Source: JAWKUK01 sp964402175 (GTDB lineage: Bacteria; Planctomycetota; UBA1135; GCA-002686595). From it: DNA of 64,000 nt. Of the stretch, positions 51,796 through 60,506 are shown in pieces. Positions within the stretch are counted from its first letter, which is position 1; every line of letters begins with the position of its first letter. Where the stretch lies: assembly GCA_964402175.1 (NCBI GenBank), contig CAYOBN010000018.1, positions 1 through 64,000 on the forward strand, in the 5' to 3' direction. Under the pieces are notes generated by a model. It saw only the letters and a program-made list of their open reading frames with translations, was not told the origin of the DNA and searched no databases. Both the position numbers and the translations under genes were made by a program.

Positions 51796-52464
51796 TCACT
51801 TCTTCGGGAAGGTGATGGGCGCGCGCATACGGAAGCGGACGGGCTGGCCGTTCCGCTTGCCGGGTTCGAACTTCCACTGCTTGACGGCTGCAAGCGCAGC
51901 CTTGTCGAACGTGGAATCGGTCGACGTCTGGACGATCGGGTTCTCGACCCGCCCGCGTGCGTCGACAGTGAAGAGGATGTAGACCGTAGCCGGTGCGCGC
52001 TTGCGCAGGTCGGCGGTGAAGACTGGGGCCACGCGGTGGACGACGCGGGGCTCCTGATCGAGGTCCGCGACGGAGAAGAGCGCGTCGACATCGTCGCCGG
52101 AGCCGCCGGTCAGTGAGTTGAGACGGATCCCGAAGTCCCCGCCGAGGAACCCCTCGCCGATCGCGCCGCTCAGCGCGACCTCGATCTGAGCGAGGTCGAG
52201 CGGTGGCACGTCTTCGAGCAGCTCCGGCGGCTCTTCTTCCTTCTCGGGCTCAGGCTCGGGCTCGGGCTCTTGCTCCATCGTCGGAGGCGGAAGCGCCGGC
52301 GAGTCGAGCGACTGCACGATCAGGTCCGTTTGCGGCTGGGCCGTGATCGCCTGGATCAGCGGCAACACGAGGAAGAACGCGAGCGTCGCAGCCGAGGCGA
52401 ATACCACGACGAGCACCCCGTGGAGGGCGCGCGCAAAGAGCGACGGTCTGCGGCCGTGTTTCAT
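51796..52464 (-). CDS. tonB: Energy transducer TonB
   Basis: A 222-residue protein. An N-terminal signal anchor (HGVLVVVFASAATLAFFLVL) lies at ~14-36, and a Pro/Glu linker (EPEPEPEPEKEEEPPELLED) at ~64-83. The periplasmic TonB_C domain at the end begins near VVHRVAPVFTADLRKRAPAT and carries the diagnostic FDKAALAAVKQWKFEPGKRN GQPV region. It spans the periplasm to deliver proton-motive energy from ExbB/ExbD to the receptor encoded in the same operon. It begins 5 bp after exbD, so the two are translated together. Confidence 0.92.
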   Translation of the reverse strand: MKHGRRPSLFARALHGVLVVVFASAATLAFFLVLPLIQAITAQPQTDLIVQSLDSPALPPPTMEQEPEPEPEPEKEEEPPELLEDVPPLDLAQIEVALSGAIGEGFLGGDFGIRLNSLTGGSGDDVDALFSVADLDQEPRVVHRVAPVFTADLRKRAPATVYILFTVDARGRVENPIVQTSTDSTFDKAALAAVKQWKFEPGKRNGQPVRFRMRAPITFPKK

Positions 52465-52469
52465 CCGTA

Positions 52470-52883
52470 TCAGCCCTTCCGCGGGGCAGTGGCCAGGCTG
52501 ATCTTGGTCGCACCAGCGAGCTTCGCCTCGTCGATGATCCGCGCAAGCATTCCTGTCTGCGAGGCTTGGTCCGCTTGGATGATCACCGGGGTGTCTTCCT
52601 TCTGGACGATGCGCCGCACGATCGCCTGGACGCCTGCGACGCCGATGTCACGGCCGTCGTAGACGACCTGACCGTTGGAGGTCAACGCGATCAGGATGCT
52701 GGTCTTCTCCAGTTGGCTCGACGAAGCCGCCTGGGGTTTGTCGACCTCCACACCGGTCTCCTCGACGAACACGGTCGTCACGATGAAGAAGATCAGCAGG
52801 ATGAAGACGCAGTCGATGAGCGGCGACATGTCGATGCCGGGCTCGGAGTCGTCTTCACCGCTGGATTCTCTGAAGCGTCCCAT
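52470..52883 (-). CDS. exbD: ExbD-like biopolymer transport protein
   Basis: A 137-residue protein. The membrane helix carries the key protonatable Asp in IDMSPLIDCVFILLIFFIVT. The periplasmic domain has the usual KTSILIALTSNGQVVYDG and IIQADQASQTGMLARIIDEA motifs. It partners with the ExbB proteins to harness proton flow and move TonB. Spacing of 27 bp from exbB and 5 bp to tonB fits one operon. Confidence 0.93.
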   Translation of the reverse strand: MGRFRESSGEDDSEPGIDMSPLIDCVFILLIFFIVTTVFVEETGVEVDKPQAASSSQLEKTSILIALTSNGQVVYDGRDIGVAGVQAIVRRIVQKEDTPVIIQADQASQTGMLARIIDEAKLAGATKISLATAPRKG

Positions 52884-52910
52884 GTTGCAGGTGCTGTGGT
52901 GTGGTGTGGT

Positions 52911-53633
52911 TCACGAGCGCGCGGCTTTCGCCGAGAGCTGTTTGCGGAGTGCGGTGCGGACACGCTGCGCTGCGGCGCGGCGCGCAGCCTGCAATCGCGT
53001 CTCTTGTTCGTTGCGATGGAACGTCTGCGTGCAGACGGTCTCGAGGTGCGCGAGGAATGCGCGATAGCGGCTGTATCGGCGCGCCAACTGATACTGGAAG
53101 AAGAGGCCGGGAAGCGCGATGACGAGGCCCGTCTCGGTCGTGATGAGGGCCTCGGAGATGCCCTTCGCCACCATCGCCATGGTCTTGTCGCCGCCCGAGC
53201 CCGACGCCAGCGCGCCGAACGTCGTCAGCATGCCTGTGACCGTCCCGAGCAGCCCGACCAACGGCGCTGCACTGACACACACCTTCATCACGCGCAAGTC
53301 GCGCTCGAAGGGCGCGGTCTCGGTCGCACGGAGCTGCTCGAAGAAGAACGCGGTCTCCTCCAGGGTCCTGCCCCCAGTGACCATGTCGAGCATCTCTCCC
53401 AGCTCGCCGTCGCGCTCCCGCGGGTGATCGATCCAGCGCCGCCAGCGGGATTCGGCGACGGCGATCCGTCCCTTGGCCCGCAGGCGCAGATGGATGTGGA
53501 CCCCGACCGCGAACATCACGAAGGCGATCACGGCGATCGCGATCATGGCCCAGCCTCCGCTGACCCAGATCTCGACGGCCTCACGCCACACGCGGTTGAG
53601 GCCGGCTGAGGTGTCTTTGAGGAACGTGTCCAT
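52911..53633 (-). CDS. exbB: ExbB/TolQ-like proton channel component
   Basis: About 240 residues from ATG 53633. A TTG at 53651 is possible, and neither has a strong ribosome site. Three membrane helices are visible: WAMIAIAVIAFVMFAVGVHI (~30-50), VCVSAAPLVGLLGTVTGMLT and AKGISEALITTETGLVIALP. The last two form the MotA/TolQ/ExbB core with the GLLGTVTGM and GLVIALPG motifs. It would form the channel with ExbD. A second, larger ExbB-like protein (TtpC type) is encoded immediately upstream, as in TonB2 systems. Confidence 0.92.
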   Translation of the reverse strand: MDTFLKDTSAGLNRVWREAVEIWVSGGWAMIAIAVIAFVMFAVGVHIHLRLRAKGRIAVAESRWRRWIDHPRERDGELGEMLDMVTGGRTLEETAFFFEQLRATETAPFERDLRVMKVCVSAAPLVGLLGTVTGMLTTFGALASGSGGDKTMAMVAKGISEALITTETGLVIALPGLFFQYQLARRYSRYRAFLAHLETVCTQTFHRNEQETRLQAARRAAAQRVRTALRKQLSAKAARS

Positions 53634-53660
53634 GGGAGAGATAGCGGGCAAACTGCTGCG

Positions 53661-55226
53661 TCAACGCGCTCGAGCGGCGTCGCCGTCCTGCAGCGGGCCG
53701 AGCAGGTCGCCGAGGATCCGGGAGACCTCAGCGCGGACGAGGTCGCTGTCGACCGCGCCTTCCGTACGGGGAGCCCGGGGCGCTGCGCCGACATCGTCGC
53801 TCGACTCCGACTTCGCCATTCGGTTCACGAAGGAGACCGCGGTCGCCTCCATGTCCGCCACGATGCCGCGCGCCTTGCGCGAGAGGAACGCGTGCAACAG
53901 GAGCGAGGGGATCGCGACGATGAGACCCCACTTCGTCGTGATGAGCGCCTCGGAGATGCCACCGGAGAGCGACTTCACGTCCCCCGAGCCGAAGACGGTG
54001 ATCAACTTGAAGGTGTTGATGATGCCCGTCACGGTGCCGAGCAGACCGAGCAGCGGGGCCGAAGCTGCGCAGATCGCGATGAACGGGAGGAAGGACTGCA
54101 GACGGTGCTTCGCGGTGATGACCGTCTCGTACATCGTCTCCTCGACGAGGGCGCGGGGCTGCGACAGGTTCTGAACACCCGTCCAGAGCATCCGACCGAT
54201 CGGACCGCGCTCGCTGATCTGGCTGCCGACCTTCTCGGCCGCGGCGATGTCGTGGCGCGAGACGGCATCGAGCAACGCCGCGACTTGCTTACGCCGCGGG
54301 CGGCGGATCAGGGTCAGCGTCAACCACTTGAGCAGCGCGACGAGGAGCGCCGCCGACGCCATCGCGAAGATCGGGATCATGACCGGTCCCCCCTTCTTGA
54401 TGTGCTCGACGAAGGTCTCCTTGGTCGCCTCCATCTTGTGCGCGTTGCCCAGCGTCGGGTCGAGCGGGAACGAGCCCGCGCCGTTGGCGATCAGGTTGGC
54501 TGCCGCCTCGGAGTCGAGCGGATTGCCGAAGGGGACGATGATCGGCTCGGTCGAGAGGCGCTGCTCGGCGGTACCGACGATCGAGCCGCTGCTGGCGCGG
54601 AAGAGCGCCGTCGGCCCGACCAAGAGGAACGTGCCCTGGTTGACGAGGCCCGTGCTATCGACCGCGCCGCCCTCGAAACGCACGCCGCCGAGCGCTTCTT
54701 CGATGCGCCCGAGGGATGCCGTGACGACGCCCGCCTGCGTGGTGAAGACCTCGCGCGGTGACAGCGCTGCGTTCTCCGGGGCCAGCTTGGCGGCTTGCAC
54801 GACCTCGCGGTAGCGCTGCACCTCGGTGATGTGCACACGCGACTCGAAGTTGCGCAGGTACTCACCGAGGAGGTTCGACAGGTACGAGCTGGAGGAGCGA
54901 CGACGCTCGACCTCCTGCCGGAGGTTCGAGAGGTCGAGCGTGCGGGAGTCCTGCAAGCGGCTGACCCGCTGGAACTCCTGCCGCACGTCGCTCAGCTCAC
55001 GCTCGAGGTCGCTCAGCTTCTGCCCGAGCGGGATGCGCTCGGCCGAGATCTGCTCGCGCAGCTCCGCCAGCTCTTTGAGGCTGCTCTCGAGCCGCTTGCC
55101 GGACTCATCGCGCGCCGCGAAGAAATCGTTGCCCTGCGCAGCGGCGTCGCTGTGAGACAACGCAAGGAGCGCCAGGAGCGGGATGAGGGTCTTGACCCCC
55201 CGAGTCGTTCGAATCGATCGTTGCAT
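53661..55226 (-). CDS. TtpC-like protein: periplasmic coiled coil fused to MotA/TolQ/ExbB domain
   Basis: A 521-residue protein. Signal sequence GVKTLIPLLALLALSHSDAA is followed by a periplasmic coiled coil at ~35-125 (RLESSLKELAELREQISAER, LRQEVERRRSSSSYLSNLLG) and a beta-rich segment to ~270. A membrane helix comes next (VMIPIFAMASAALLVALLKW), then the MotA/TolQ/ExbB proton-channel domain (AASAPLLGLLGTVTGIINTF and ISEALITTKWGLIVAIPSLL). This layout defines TtpC of Vibrio TonB2 systems, which is essential there for energising TonB2. It lies between the DUF3450 and exbB genes with 16- and 27-bp gaps. Confidence 0.88.
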   Translation of the reverse strand: MQRSIRTTRGVKTLIPLLALLALSHSDAAAQGNDFFAARDESGKRLESSLKELAELREQISAERIPLGQKLSDLERELSDVRQEFQRVSRLQDSRTLDLSNLRQEVERRRSSSSYLSNLLGEYLRNFESRVHITEVQRYREVVQAAKLAPENAALSPREVFTTQAGVVTASLGRIEEALGGVRFEGGAVDSTGLVNQGTFLLVGPTALFRASSGSIVGTAEQRLSTEPIIVPFGNPLDSEAAANLIANGAGSFPLDPTLGNAHKMEATKETFVEHIKKGGPVMIPIFAMASAALLVALLKWLTLTLIRRPRRKQVAALLDAVSRHDIAAAEKVGSQISERGPIGRMLWTGVQNLSQPRALVEETMYETVITAKHRLQSFLPFIAICAASAPLLGLLGTVTGIINTFKLITVFGSGDVKSLSGGISEALITTKWGLIVAIPSLLLHAFLSRKARGIVADMEATAVSFVNRMAKSESSDDVGAAPRAPRTEGAVDSDLVRAEVSRILGDLLGPLQDGDAARAR

Positions 55227-55242
55227 GGCGGTCTCGCGTGAC

Positions 55243-56064
55243 TCACTCGACCCGGAGCGGGAGCTGGATGAATGCCGCAGGCTGTTCGTTGCGCTGGACG
55301 GCGATGGCGTTGAGGATCGCCGTCGCGTGTTCGTTCGCGGGCGTCCAGGTCCACTCCGTCGCGTTGGCGGAGCCGATGCCCGCGACGGTGCCGCTGGCGC
55401 TCGCGTAATAGGCCTGACCGATGCCGACGTACATCGTGCTCACCTCGACAGAGGTGCCATCGGGCAGGTCGCGCACCTCGATCGACAGCGTGATCTCGCG
55501 GTTGAACTTGTCGATCTCGTTGAGGAGGACGACGACGTTCTGATAGCGCTCGGCCAGCGAGGCTTTGACCTCGGCGCCCTCGACGGGCAACCGTGCACCG
55601 AAGATCTTCACCCGCTCGCGGAGGGGCAGCGGAAGCCGCGGCAGCAGCCCGCGCAAGCGTTGCTCGAAGCCAGAGATGAGCTCGGTCAACCCCTGGGTCG
55701 CCTGGTCGAGCTCAGCGGCCTCCGCTTCGAGCTCCGAGCGCTGGCGATCGGTCTCCGTGATGTTGGCCTCACTGGCTTTCACCCGCGTCCGGAAGCCCTC
55801 GATCTCGCGCTCGACGAGCCCGATACGATCGCCCAGCAGCTCGCGGTCCACCGCCCAGTCCCGCTTCTCTTCCGAGATCAGGCGTCGAGCTTCCACCCAC
55901 TGCTCGATGGTCGCGCGGGTGGTATCGATCGGATCGTCCTGCGCAGCATCGGAGGTCCGCCCGAGCGCCATGATCCCAGCGATCACGAGTGCGCCACCCG
56001 CGAGCGCAGCATTGGGACCGCGCCTCCTCCCCGTCGGAAGGTGTTTTGCTTCGAAGTGTGTCAT
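55243..56064 (-). CDS. DUF3450 coiled-coil protein of the TonB2-type system
   Basis: A 273-residue protein with an N-terminal signal/anchor (AALAGGALVIAGIMALGRTS). A long coiled coil at ~45-130 (EAEAAELDQATQGLTELISG, EREIEGFRTRVKASEANITE) is followed by a beta-rich C-terminus with TSVEVSTMYVGIGQAYYAS, GTVAGIGSANATEWTWTPAN and QPAAFIQLPLRVE. These are the landmarks of DUF3450. In gammaproteobacteria this gene lies beside ttpC-exbB-exbD-tonB. A periplasmic structural role is inferred. It follows the receptor gene by 14 bp. Confidence 0.85.
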   Translation of the reverse strand: MTHFEAKHLPTGRRRGPNAALAGGALVIAGIMALGRTSDAAQDDPIDTTRATIEQWVEARRLISEEKRDWAVDRELLGDRIGLVEREIEGFRTRVKASEANITETDRQRSELEAEAAELDQATQGLTELISGFEQRLRGLLPRLPLPLRERVKIFGARLPVEGAEVKASLAERYQNVVVLLNEIDKFNREITLSIEVRDLPDGTSVEVSTMYVGIGQAYYASASGTVAGIGSANATEWTWTPANEHATAILNAIAVQRNEQPAAFIQLPLRVE

Positions 56065-56078
56065 GGGGTGCCGTGGGG

Positions 56079-59000
56079 TCAGAAGCTGAAGGTGGCGTTG
56101 AGAGTGATCGAGTACTCGATCCCGCGCGAGAACGAGCGGTTGATGACGTCGTCTTCGATGTACTGAGAGCGGTAGACCGTCTCGATCATCGGATTGGTCA
56201 GGTTCTTCGCCTGGATCTGCAGGCGGAGGAACGGCCCGAGGGGCTGCAACAGGGAGAAGTTGAGGGTGTCGTATTCGAGCGCATAGATGCTCGGTACGAA
56301 GTTTCCGAGGCTCTCCGCGGCACCGGCGACGAGCGTGTCACCCTGCACGGTGTAGAAGAGCCCGAGCTGCGTTCCCGACAACGGGACGTCGTAAGTCAGG
56401 AAGAGGTTGTACAGGTACTCGGGCGCGTTGGTCATCTCGCGCTCGGTCAATGGCGCCTGGATCGCCGGAGACGCAAAGGCGGCGATCTCGATGTCGGTGA
56501 GGCGCACCTTCGAGTCGATGAGCGTGGCATTGACGCCGAGGTTCACACCGTCGAGGTCGGACCAGAGGACGCCCAGATTCTGCCGGACCTCCGCCTCGAT
56601 CCCGGTGAGTCGACCGCGCGGGTAGTTCAACGGCGTCGTGAAGGTGAAGCCCGCGAGTCGCTGCACGTACTCGATGGGGTTCTCGACGTCCTTGTGGAAC
56701 GCCGAGAGCGACAGCAGACTGCCTTCGTACGGGACGTAGTCGACGCGCAGGTCGTAGTTGTCCAACTGGCTCAGCTCGAGCTCCGGGTTTCCAATGAACA
56801 CCGGACCGCCGAGGAACTCCTGCTGCAGGATCGGGGTCAGCTCCTTGAAGGTCTGACGCGCGATCGTCTGGCTGTAGGCGGCGCGTAAGGTGACCGCGTC
56901 GCTCAACTGGTACTCGAGGGAGAGCGCGGGGAGGATGTTGTCCTCTTCGAACTGGACGTCCGCATCACCCGGATTCAGCACGACCGGCGCTGTGGCGCCC
57001 GGGGGGAACCAGACAGCTTCGATCTCCGGATCGTTGACGATCCCGATCTCCGTCGACTCGAAGCGCGCGCCCGTGACCACCTTCCAACGCTCGGAGAGCG
57101 GTAGGTCGATCATGGAGTAGAGCGCGGTGACCTTCTGCTCGCCCTCGTAGTCGACGTCGAGATTCCCCGCCGTGATCGGGTGGTTCTCGAACGGGAAGAC
57201 CTCGCTCCAGCGTTCGCTCCACTCGGCCTGGTAGGTCGCGCCTGCGTCGCCGAAGTTGCTGAAGGTCTCTTGGTCGAACATGCGGTCGACGCGGTCGCCG
57301 AAGAAGCCGGTCTTGACGTAGCCCTCGCGGCCATCCCACTGCTCGAACGGCCACTTCAGGTTGATCGACGTCTGGACGCTGTCCTCGTTGATCTCCTTGT
57401 AGATGCGCTGCAGGTTGCCGAGGTTGAAGTTCGCCGCCGGCAGGTACGGGAAGTAGGTCGGGTCGGTCGTGAACGGGGGAATGAACGGCGGCGCCCCCGG
57501 GTTGAAGGACGCCGGGTGCCAGAGGGAGCCGAACTGGCGCTTGTCGGGCTGGTTCGAGTCCGCAAAGCTCGTCGAGAGCACCCAATCGAGCTCCGGCGCT
57601 TTGAAGCGCAGCAGGTCCCCGACGGAGCCGCCGTCGCTACCGATTTCGTGCGTGCCGCGCAGCTGCAGCGTGCTCGCGGTGCGCTCGGTGTATTCGAGCG
57701 TCTCCGTACGAAGGTAAGGCGCAGCGTTGATCTGAGAGCTCAGGTTGCCCGGACCCGCCGGATCCGTCGGGTCGTAGCCAGGGAAGAAGTAAGCCTTGCC
57801 GCGGGTGTCCTCGGCGAGGATGGCCTCGTCCTCCGCTGCGCGCGTGTAGAGGTACGTCAGCGACAGGGCGTGTTTATCGGACTCCAAACCGACCGTCGCG
57901 AGGCCGCCCCATTTCACCGATTGGGTCGCGCGTTTGACGTCGAAGAGGGCGGTCTTGAAGTCGCCGGTCTGCGGTCGGCCTGGCTCGGGGGCGCCCTGGT
58001 TCGTCTCGGGGACCATCGGGCCGCCCGGGTCCTGCACCCACCAGAAGTCGTTGCGACCGTTGCCGATGTACTGGCTGTCGCGCTCGTAGAAGAGGCTCAT
58101 GAAACCGCCGAGGCGCCAACCGCTGTCGAGCTCGCGGCTGCCCCCCAGTGACATGGCCCACTTGTGATCGATGGGGGCTTGTTCTTCGGAGACTCCCGCT
58201 GCGCCGGTCCAGTTGTCACCGAGGTTCTCGAACTGGATGTCGCGCGAGCCGCCGTCGTCTCCGAACGTCCGCACGCCACCACCGTTGTAGGTGAGGAAGT
58301 CCGAGCGGCCCGTCGACTGCGTGTTCATGCCGAACTGCGTGCGGATCGACGCGATCGCTTCGGCGGGCACGCCGCGCAAGCGCACGTCCACAGCGCCGCC
58401 CGAGGCGTCGCCCTGCTGGTCTGGGGTGAACGTCTTGGCGACCTGCAAGCTCTCCAGCACCGAGCTCGGGAACTGGTCGAGCTCGACGGCGCGTTTGTCC
58501 TCGTCGGCGGACGGCAGGCGCACGCCGTTCATCTGCGAGCTGACATAACGGTCGGGGAGACCGCGAATGACCGCGAACTTGCCGTCCTGCACGCTCGCGC
58601 CGCTCACAAGGCGCAATCCGGTCGCAGCGTCGGAGGCGCCTGCGCGCGACATGAGCTCGTTGCTGATCGAGTCCATCAGCGCGGGGCTGTCCATGCGCAG
58701 CTCGAGCAGCGCGAGCTCGCTGCTGCCGCCCATCGCAAGGACGTCCTCGACGACGAACTCCTCCATCTCGACGAATTCACCGGTGAGGCTGACGTCGACC
58801 TCGGAGAGCGCGCCCGCTGCGACCACGACGTTGGCGGGTTGCCTGGTGTAGCCGTCCTTCGAGAAGACGAGGGTATACCGCCCCGCCGGCAGGTCGGGGA
58901 TCAGGTAGAGGCCCTGGTCGCTCGTCGTGGCCTGCGCCCCGGTCTCCAGCACCTGAACCCTGGCCTCGGGCAAGGGGACGTCGAAGTCCCTGTCCTTGAC

Positions 59001-59099
59001 GAGGCCGCGGATCGACCCTTGGCCTTGCGGCGCCGCCGCGACTAGCGCGGGCAGGACGACGGCGCAGCCGATCGAACAGACGAAGCGTCGAAGGAGCAC
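56079..59099 (-). CDS. TonB-dependent outer-membrane receptor with carboxypeptidase-like N-terminal domain
   Basis: About 1,006 residues from GTG 59099, chosen because a normal signal peptide then starts at once (VLLRRFVCSIGCAVVLPALV). ATG at 59180 is an alternative. Residues ~25-110 are a CarboxypepD_reg-like domain (IRGLVKDRDFDVPLPEARVQ, LVFSKDGYTRQPANVVV). Next come a TonB-box-like segment (EMEEFVVEDVLA), the plug domain (FAVIRGLPDRYVSSQMNGVR, VELDQFPSSVLESLQVAKTF) and a 22-strand beta barrel. It ends in Phe (YSITLNATFSF), as outer-membrane barrels do. Similarity is to receptors for carbohydrates or large substrates. It is the first gene of a seven-gene TonB2-type operon. Confidence 0.92.
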   Translation of the reverse strand: MLLRRFVCSIGCAVVLPALVAAAPQGQGSIRGLVKDRDFDVPLPEARVQVLETGAQATTSDQGLYLIPDLPAGRYTLVFSKDGYTRQPANVVVAAGALSEVDVSLTGEFVEMEEFVVEDVLAMGGSSELALLELRMDSPALMDSISNELMSRAGASDAATGLRLVSGASVQDGKFAVIRGLPDRYVSSQMNGVRLPSADEDKRAVELDQFPSSVLESLQVAKTFTPDQQGDASGGAVDVRLRGVPAEAIASIRTQFGMNTQSTGRSDFLTYNGGGVRTFGDDGGSRDIQFENLGDNWTGAAGVSEEQAPIDHKWAMSLGGSRELDSGWRLGGFMSLFYERDSQYIGNGRNDFWWVQDPGGPMVPETNQGAPEPGRPQTGDFKTALFDVKRATQSVKWGGLATVGLESDKHALSLTYLYTRAAEDEAILAEDTRGKAYFFPGYDPTDPAGPGNLSSQINAAPYLRTETLEYTERTASTLQLRGTHEIGSDGGSVGDLLRFKAPELDWVLSTSFADSNQPDKRQFGSLWHPASFNPGAPPFIPPFTTDPTYFPYLPAANFNLGNLQRIYKEINEDSVQTSINLKWPFEQWDGREGYVKTGFFGDRVDRMFDQETFSNFGDAGATYQAEWSERWSEVFPFENHPITAGNLDVDYEGEQKVTALYSMIDLPLSERWKVVTGARFESTEIGIVNDPEIEAVWFPPGATAPVVLNPGDADVQFEEDNILPALSLEYQLSDAVTLRAAYSQTIARQTFKELTPILQQEFLGGPVFIGNPELELSQLDNYDLRVDYVPYEGSLLSLSAFHKDVENPIEYVQRLAGFTFTTPLNYPRGRLTGIEAEVRQNLGVLWSDLDGVNLGVNATLIDSKVRLTDIEIAAFASPAIQAPLTEREMTNAPEYLYNLFLTYDVPLSGTQLGLFYTVQGDTLVAGAAESLGNFVPSIYALEYDTLNFSLLQPLGPFLRLQIQAKNLTNPMIETVYRSQYIEDDVINRSFSRGIEYSITLNATFSF

Positions 59100-59292
59100 G
59101 GGTCGCGGCTTGGGGGGGCAGGGGCGGTCGTCCAGGCGCCACCGCGCCCGAGCACGGACGGGATCCTCCGGCCTTAACATCAAGAAACGTTCAACGTCCG
59201 GTGCCAGCCGGATCAAGCGACGCCCGGTCCCGCAGTGGTACCGAGGCGGCTGCGCTCGCGGGCCGCACGGGGTGCGGCGCCGGGGCAGCCTG

Positions 59293-60432
59293 TCAGCGCT
59301 CCAGGGCCCCCGCGACCGCCTCGGTCAACGCGGCGCCGAGCAGCGCGTGCGCCTCGGCGTTCGGGTGTCCGTCTCCGACGTGCAGGGGCCGTCCCTCCGC
59401 GGCGGCGGCCCCCAAGGCCAGGTCGACGGAGACCCCGAGCGCTCCGAACTCCGTCGCGAGACGCGCGACGACGCGCGAGAGCGGCCCTTCCTGCCGGCCT
59501 TCGGGCGGCGGCTCGAAGCGCGGATCGGTCAGGTACAAGTCATGCCCGAAGGGGTACGACGTGAGCACGAGCGGGACTCCGTGGGTCCGCAGCGCAGCGA
59601 CGAGGCGCTCGAGCGCTGCGTGCACCGGCGCATCTTCGGCCAGGAAGCGCGCCGCTTGATTCGCGGTCGCCGTCGCGACCGCGCGTCCGCCGGCTTCGTC
59701 CCAGGGCATCTCGGGCGGCGCCGCCGGCGGCCCTGGTAGCGGGCCTTCGCGGCGCTCGCGCAGCCAAGCCAGCGTCGCCGAGTGGGCTGACCACCGCAAG
59801 CCGAGCGGCATCGCACGCGGACGCACGAGGTCGGGCGCGGGCTCCTCGCGCTGCCAGCCGGTGTCCGTCCGTACAAGACGCGGCTTCGCCAGGCCGCGGA
59901 AGCCGCTCGCTTCGGCGATCGGAACGTCGTTCATCACGAGGCAGACGACGACGCAGTCCGGCGCGAGCTCGCGCCCATGCAGCTCGTAGGTCCATAGGTA
60001 CTGATCGACGGAGTAACCGGGAACGCCCAGGTTCCAGACTTCGACGTCGAGGCCGCGCGCGAGGAGGCCTTGCTCCAAGCGATCGGTGAAGCGCTCTTCG
60101 CGCGCCACCCCCCAGCCGTACACGAGCGAATCGCCGAGCACCACGACCCGCTGCACGCCCTCTGGCTTGGCGAGGTCGCGCTCGGATTGACGGTAGCCTC
60201 GCGAGTCATGTTCGACGAAGTACGGCGCGTGCGGCCCGACAAGCTCCGCGCGGAGCTTCGGTCGCCCGGCCCAGCCACGCGCCGGCTCACGCACCCCCGC
60301 ATCGTGCCAGCCGAGGCGCGGTACGACGCCGCGTACGAACCGCGGCCCGAGCGCGCGCTCAGCGACCCACTCGATAGTGGCCGCGACGGCCGCCAAGGAG
60401 AGGAGCGCGATGAGGGGCTGCTTCAGCTTCAT
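59293..60432 (-). CDS. SGNH/GDSL-like hydrolase, membrane anchored
   Basis: A 379-residue protein with an N-terminal signal anchor (LIALLSLAAVAATIEWVAER). The SGNH blocks are clear. Block I is VVVLGDSLVYGWGVAREERF with the GDS nucleophile, block II has the Gly in VEVWNLGVPGYSVDQYLWTY, block III has the Asn in VVCLVMNDVPIAEA, and block V is HVGDGHPNAEAHALLG with the Asp-x-x-His pair. Such enzymes remove or add acyl groups on polysaccharides (AlgX/AlgJ-like). Position next to a GT4 and a heparinase-like gene supports polysaccharide O-acetyl handling. Confidence 0.88.
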   Translation of the reverse strand: MKLKQPLIALLSLAAVAATIEWVAERALGPRFVRGVVPRLGWHDAGVREPARGWAGRPKLRAELVGPHAPYFVEHDSRGYRQSERDLAKPEGVQRVVVLGDSLVYGWGVAREERFTDRLEQGLLARGLDVEVWNLGVPGYSVDQYLWTYELHGRELAPDCVVVCLVMNDVPIAEASGFRGLAKPRLVRTDTGWQREEPAPDLVRPRAMPLGLRWSAHSATLAWLRERREGPLPGPPAAPPEMPWDEAGGRAVATATANQAARFLAEDAPVHAALERLVAALRTHGVPLVLTSYPFGHDLYLTDPRFEPPPEGRQEGPLSRVVARLATEFGALGVSVDLALGAAAAEGRPLHVGDGHPNAEAHALLGAALTEAVAGALER

Positions 60433-60506
60433 GGGCGCCGCCCATCAGAACAGTTGACGAGCCGCGGCGCCAGCGCAGTCGGAGGCGCACGCGGTCTCGT
60501 CGGTTG

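Noticed and set aside
52235..52280. Short tandem repeat in the TonB gene
   Set aside because: It encodes the EPEPEPEP linker normal for TonB and is not a separate repeat element.
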